From contig JAIVFJ010000052.1 in the NCBI GenBank assembly GCA_025765615.1, forward strand, positions 320,001 through 341,372: DNA of 21,372 nucleotides, in the 5' to 3' direction. The DNA is from Zopfochytrium polystomum (Eukaryota > Chytridiomycota > Chytridiomycetes > Chytridiales > Chytridiaceae). The position numbers and the translations under genes were made by a program. Within the stretch, counting starts at the first letter, position 1; every line of letters starts with the position of its first letter. Below the pieces are notes generated by a model that was given only the letters and a program-made list of their open reading frames with translations, did no database searches and was not told the DNA's origin. This document shows, one piece after another, positions 17,552-21,372 of this stretch.

Positions 17552-17700
17552 AATGGCTTAGTGAGACCTCCGGACTGGCCTTTCGCCTCGGGGGGCGGCA
17601 ACGCCTCCTGGCGGGCCGGGAAGCTGGTCAAACTTGGTCATTTAGAGGAAGTAAAAGTCGTAACAAGGTAACCGTAGGTGAACCTGCGGTTGGATCATTA
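15689..17700 (+). rRNA. 18S small-subunit ribosomal RNA, complete
   Basis: The gene starts at TACCTGGTTGATCCTGCCAG and ends at TTGGATCATTA. Conserved blocks appear in order: CATGCATGTCTAAGTATGAA near the start, GTGCCAGCAGCCGCGGTAA (16297-16315, the 530 loop), TTAGAGTGTTCAAAGCAGGC, AAACTTAAAGGAATTGACGG, GTACACACCGCCCGTC (17522-17537, decoding region) and the 3' terminal helix. At 2012 bases it is about 200 longer than the usual fungal gene of about 1.8 kb. The excess is spread over variable regions, notably a GC-rich V4 (about 16370-16550) and a V8 insertion near 17345-17390 that forms GCGCAG/CTGCGC pairs. No conserved block is interrupted, so I see no intron. One normally stable stretch, 16974-16992, differs at several bases. 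The product is the RNA core of the 40S subunit, made by Pol I as part of one precursor with 5.8S and 28S. Confidence 0.98.
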
Positions 17701-18177
17701 CCGAGGGAAACAAAAATGTTGGTGGTGGGTCCCGCGCCTGCTGCTGCTGCGCGTGTGTGTTTGGGTCGCCCTCCGTCGATTCGTCGACGGTGTAAGTGTG
17801 GTCCGGCGCGCACGCGCGCGCGCTCGCGAGGGGTCGCTCACTGCTCGCACCAAACAACTTGTGAACTTTTTGTAGCCAGTTTCGTGGGTTTCTTGTTCCG
17901 TTGACCGCGTCCGTTTTTGTAGCTCCGGGGGGGTTTTGCTGCGTTGTGCGTCGTTTTGTGTGTGTTGTCGTCCGTTGCTTGGGTTTGTCCCCCCACTTTT
18001 TCGATTTGGATCGAGCCGTCCCCACCTGCGTGGTCGCGTCCCCGCTCGTCTCGTCTGTCGTCTGTCCCCATTTTTGTCGTCGTCTGTCCCCACTTTGTCG
18101 TCGTCTGTCCCCACTTTGTCGTCGTTGGTCCCCCACTTTGTCGTCGTTGGTCCCCCACTCTGTCGTCGTTGGTCCCC

Positions 18178-18345
18178 CCACTTTGACGACCTTTCCCCCA
18201 CTTTGACGACCTTTCCCCCACTTTGACGACCCGTCCCCCCCACTTTGACGACCTTTCCCCCACTTTGACGACCCGTCCCCCCCACTTTGACGATCCGTCC
18301 CCCCCACTTTGACGACCCGTCCCCCCCACTTTGACGAACCGTCCG
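18178..18345. repeat. ITS1 CACTTTGACGACC tandem repeat
   Basis: About eight copies of CCCCCACTTTGACGACC with CCGT or TTTC joining words, step about 19-23 bases depending on C-run length. Confidence 0.9.
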
Positions 18346-18422
18346 CCCTTTCGGCGACCCGTCCCCCACTTCGTCGTCGGTCCGCAACTTTCGACATGTG
18401 CCCCCCTTTTAAATGACCGCGT

Positions 18423-18660
18423 CCCCACTTGCACGACCCTGTCCCCCACTTGAACGACTGTCCCCACTTGCACGATCGCGTCCCCACTTGCACGATCGCG
18501 TCCCCACTTGCACGATCGCGTCCCCACTTGCACGACCCCGTCCCCACTTGCACGACTCGTCCCCACTTGAACGATCCAGTCCCCAGTTTGACGACCCGTC
18601 CCCACTTGAACGATCCAGTCCCCAGTTTGACGACCCGTCCCCACTTGAACGACCCCGTCC
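18423..18660. repeat. ITS1 20-bp tandem repeat (CCCCACTTGCACGATCGCGT)
   Basis: Several near-identical 20-base copies, then a diverged pair with GAACGATCCAG and a CAGTTTGACGACC partner at a 41-base step. The copies are regular enough to suggest replication slippage or unequal exchange within the spacer. Confidence 0.9.
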
Positions 18661-18946
18661 CCACCTTGTCGTTCGGCCCCCCCCCCCCCCTTCTTTGTCG
18701 TCCGTCCCCACCTTGTCGTTCGGCCCGCCCCCACCTTGTCGTCCGTCCCCACTTTGTCGTTCGGTCCCCCCCCACCTTGTCGTCCGTCCCCACTTTTGTC
18801 GTCGTCTGTCGTCGTCCGTTCGGCCCCCCCTCGCTACATTTTCAGCGTTCGCGCTCCAACATCCAAATCGGTTCCGTCTGGGGGGATATTTTTTTTTTTC
18901 AACTAGTGAGTTTGCTTGTCCCAACCGAGGGTTCTAAATTTACAAA

Positions 18947-19106
18947 CAACTATTGGCAATGGATCTCTAGGCTCTTGCATCGATGAAGAACGTAGCAAAC
19001 TGCGATAACTGATGTGAATTGCAGATTTCAGTGAATCATCGAGTCTTTGAACGCATTTTGCACCCTCTGGCATTCCGGAGGGTATGCCTGTCTGAGAACC
19101 GCGAGA
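18947..19106 (+). rRNA. 5.8S ribosomal RNA
   Basis: Begins near CAACTATTGGCAATGG and carries the diagnostic GGATCTCT, GCATCGATGAAGAACGTAGC, ATGTGAATTGCAG, TCATCGAGTCTTTGAACGCA blocks. CCCTCTGG (19063-19070) and CCGGAGGG (19075-19082) pair around CATT, the GC-rich hairpin expected near the 3' end. TCTGAG (19091-19096) pairs with CTCAGA in the 28S start (21039-21044), and ACC (19098-19100) with GGT (21036-21038), the usual 5.8S-28S helix with a compensating change relative to the common TTTGAG/CTCAAA. Length about 160; both ends are set by homology and may be off by a few bases. It becomes base-paired to 28S in the 60S subunit. Confidence 0.96.
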
Positions 19107-21031
19107 ACACCATGTGCTCGGAGCGATCCGAGCACGATCACGGCTTGCTGGCCAAAGGCTGGTCCGGGTCGTGGGGGTGTGTGTGTGCGTGTGTGCGTGT
19201 CCGTGTTCGTGTGCGTGTGTGTGTGCTAGCTAGGGCTGTGCGGCGGAGTATGTTGTTGGTACCCCCTTCCCCCCCAACTACTCCGTCCGTCCGTCCTTGT
19301 TTCCCCCCCCCCACTTGGCGCCTCCTCCACCGCTCCGCCCCGTACCCCGTACCTCCCCCCCCCTTCCCCCCGCGTCCCGTCCAGTCGCGTTGGCTTGCTG
19401 TGGAGTTGGGAGTCCTGGCTGCCCCCGTCCCTTTTGTTGCACGATTCCGAAGCGCATCGCGTGTGGTTGTGTCCCCCCCCCCCTTGTGTCCCCCCGCCCC
19501 TCCACGACGGAGAGGAGAGTGCTAGAGCGCGCCCCCCCCCCCCCACAACTTTTGTCGGTTATGGTTGGTCACCCCCCACCCCCCCCATCTCGAGAGCGTG
19601 TCCCCCACTTTTGTTTTGTGCGGCAAGTGTCCCCCCCCCCCCTTTTTGTCGCCGGTCCCCACCGTCCCATTACGCTTCTCGCTCGACCGACCGACCGACT
19701 CGCCTCTTTCACTTCCCACCCTCTCTTGTCGCCCGCGCGCGCGTGCGTCTTGCGTCCCATTCCGTGTCCCCCCCGAATTTTCGTGAACAACAAGGGCGGG
19801 AGTTTTTCGCCTAATTTTTACCTGCACCGGGGTCGGTCTCGTCTGACGGGACCCCCTCCGAGAAAGGTATCTCCTTAAATACATGGTTTCGTGAGCGAAC
19901 GGCCCGGTTCGCCTTACCCTTGGCGGGGTAGGGCGCCGGCGTGGGAAGACACCGATCGCGGTTACGCCCCCCCTCAGCGTTTCCGATTCTTTCGGGTTCC
20001 TGGGAGGTTTCCCCCCCAACCAGGTGGTTTCCGCCGCGCGCAAACGAATCAGAGAAAGGCGCCCCTCTCTTTGGTCCCCCTTTTGTGTCCCCCCAAACTT
20101 TTCAAAAGGAAAAGAAGGAAGCTTTAGACGTGATGGCGGAGTTTGGGCTCTTTGCGGCCCCCTCTCTTGTACGGCGTCGACTGGCCCCCCTGTTTCCTCG
20201 CGAACAAAATAGAGAGCGGTCGTCCCAATCTGGTTCCTCTTTGCCTGCGCGAGCGAGGCGGATTCACCTCCTCCCGTGTGTCCCTGGAAGGTTTTGTCGT
20301 GAATTTCGTTGTTGTGGGGGTCCGCCCCCGCCTCGGACACTTTCCTGGACGCGTCTGCGTCCCGTTTCTCGTCGAACAAGCAAATCCTGCGCACCCTTGT
20401 CGGCGCGCAGGTCGAAACGGGGGACGGGGGGGGGGTGGGTGGTTGACGGTCTTTTGGGCCGCCGCCATCCGCCCCCCCTCGCCCGCCCGACTTTTTTGGG
20501 TGGTCTCCTTGGGTAAAAAGGGACGGTAGTAGTTTTTCCTCTTGGCGGGTCTGCGCCCGGTTGTCGTCGGTGTGCGTTGGTCTTGGTTTCCCCCCCCCCC
20601 TTGCAGTCTTGACGCACCAGCACCCGAGCGCGCTTGTTTCCCCAACCCCGCCGCCTGCTCCCGTCCCGAGTTTTGGCCTCGTCGTTCGTCGGATCCGGAT
20701 CGTGTGGGGGGGGTGATTCCCTTTCCCCCTCCCCCCCCCCGCACGCCCCCCCCTTCCCTTCCCGGAACCCGACTCTATTCCCTGCACTCGTCTTTACAGC
20801 AAAGCGCGCCGCGCCCTCCAGGGCCCCTCCCTATTTTCTCTCTATTGGTTTCAGGGAGGTCGGCCACGGAGTCCTGCTTGCGTTTAGAGCTACGCGGTCC
20901 TCAACCCACCGCGGGGACGTTGTTTGTAAGCCGGGGAAGAAATAACGACTGGGGGCCCGCCCTCGGCGGATCGATCTGACCGTGTCGCCCAAGCCTGTTA
21001 AAAATCGCGGTCGCTCCTCTAGTTCTCACTC
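19107..21031 (+). other. Internal transcribed spacer 2 (about 1.9 kb)
   Basis: Lies between the 5.8S 3' end and the 28S 5' end. It starts with a (GT)n block, continues with long C-rich stretches (19260-19660), a balanced segment about 19780-19975 with a small hairpin (GGTCTCG at 19835-19841, CGGGACC at 19847-19853), and returns to C-rich words up to 20820. The last 200 bases are balanced. At about 1.9 kb it is far longer than the usual 150-400 bases. The common four-helix fold cannot be assigned by eye. Confidence 0.95.
19176..19226. repeat. (GT)n-type microsatellite in ITS2
   Basis: About 50 bases of alternating purine-pyrimidine DNA made of GT with CGTG and CCGTG interruptions. Alternating purine-pyrimidine runs like this can take the Z form under supercoiling; whether this one does is not shown. 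Confidence 0.93.
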
Positions 21032-21372
21032 ATGTGGTCTCAGATCAGGCATGACTACCCGCTGAACTTAAGCATATCAGTAAGCGGAGGAAAAGAAACC
21101 AACAGGGATTCCCCTAGTAACGGCGAGTGAAGCGGGAAAAGCTCAACTTTGGAATCTCGCCGGCCTAGCCCGCCGGCGCGAATTGTAGTTTCAAGGCACG
21201 CGTCTTTCGGGGGTGGCGTTGGGCCCAAGTCCGTTGGAACACGGCACCGTAGAGGGTGAGAGTCCCGTACGGCCCGCCGCGCCGCTCCTGTGCGATCGCG
21301 TTTTGCCAAAGAGTCGGATAGCTTGGGAACGCTGTCCAAAGTGGGTGGTAAACACCATCTAAAGCTAAATAC
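21032..21372 (+). rRNA. 28S large-subunit ribosomal RNA, 5' end (partial)
   Basis: Starts near ATGTGGTCTCAGATCAGGC, which pairs with the 5.8S 3' end, and continues through ACCCGCTGAACTTAAGC (21057-21073), AAGCGGAGGAAAAGAAACC, TAGTAACGGCGAGTGAAG and CATCTAAAGCTAAATAC at the window end. The usual ITS4 priming site (21072-21091) matches except for one base (CAGTAAG in place of CAATAAG). The 341 bases seen cover the beginning of domain I up to the D1 region; the rest, roughly 3 kb or more in related organisms, lies outside the window. No interruption of conserved blocks is seen. The start is placed by homology. Confidence 0.97.

Larger units (their letters stand above)
17701..18946 (+). other. 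Internal transcribed spacer 1 (about 1.25 kb)
   Basis: Bounded by the 18S 3' end and the 5.8S 5' end. From about 18060 it is almost wholly tandem short repeats: CCCCACTTTGTCGTCG words (about 18065-18165), CACTTTGACGACC words with C-runs (about 18178-18345), CCCCACTTGCACGATCGCGT words at a 20-base step (about 18423-18560), a 41-base pair of CCCCACTTGAACGATCCAGT plus CCCCAGTTTGACGACCCGT (about 18560-18650) and CACCTTGTCGTTCGGC words (18660-18800). The minus strand is correspondingly GGGG-rich. Typical fungal ITS1 is a few hundred bases, so this is several times longer. Alternating CG/CA dinucleotides lie near 17808-17828. Confidence 0.95.

Noticed and set aside
15689..17700. A group I intron to explain the long 18S
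   Set aside because: All conserved blocks are continuous and the extra length is spread over several variable regions.
17642..18937. Frames of up to 383 codons on both strands of ITS1
   Set aside because: They are produced by the 20-base C-rich tandem repeats, and lie between 18S and 5.8S in a region removed from the precursor.
19522..20787. A 421-codon minus-strand frame across ITS2
   Set aside because: Gly, Arg and Pro-rich translation of C-runs with no domain; it is antisense to the rRNA precursor.

Overview
This window is nuclear ribosomal DNA of a eukaryote. I find no protein-coding gene that I can support. It runs from inside a long intergenic spacer (IGS), through a presumptive 5' external transcribed spacer, into 18S rRNA (15689-17700), ITS1 (17701-18946), 5.8S rRNA (about 18947-19106), ITS2 (about 19107-21031) and the first 341 bases of 28S rRNA (about 21032 to the window end). 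All rRNA genes are on the + strand.

The organism is most likely a divergent fungus or a close unicellular relative. The site of the fungal ITS1-F primer is matched exactly at the 18S 3' end (17633-17654), and the 18S V1 region and the 28S 5' region read as fungus-like or opisthokont-like. Several usually stable positions differ (18S 16974-16992; one base in the ITS4 site at 21072-21091), and both ITS spacers are very long, so I do not name a genus.

Layout. (1) 1-508: degenerate CAGTCGT-type simple repeat. (2) 525-2262: three diverged copies of a roughly 0.4-0.55 kb element, each with a 12-bp-stem hairpin. (3) 2263-2801: mixed sequence with A and T tracts. (4) 2802-9815: an array of six units of about 1.1-2 kb. 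Each has a strongly conserved header (TATATAGG followed by G-rich DNA), a (GGT)n block and a run of roughly 130-bp subrepeats; units 2 to 6 also begin with a near-perfect palindrome. The order hairpin, TATA-like block, enhancer-like subrepeats resembles known spacer-promoter architecture in other eukaryotes, but that function is inferred. (5) 9816-10390: degraded header copies at the edge of the array. (6) 10391-13780: three copies of a second element (TATAATTCGTGG), a 64-bp tandem array (10 copies, two alternating variants), a poly(A)-tailed insert-like block and several hairpins. (7) 13780-15688: C-rich, low-complexity, presumptive 5' ETS. (8) The rRNA genes with their spacers.

The + strand changes from G-rich repeats (up to about 10.4 kb) to C-rich repeats (beyond about 10.6 kb). 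A short motif of the type CCCCCACTTTGTCG recurs in the presumptive ETS, ITS1 and ITS2. The long open frames in this window come from tandem repeats and biased composition, not genes. No 5S rRNA gene was recognised by eye.
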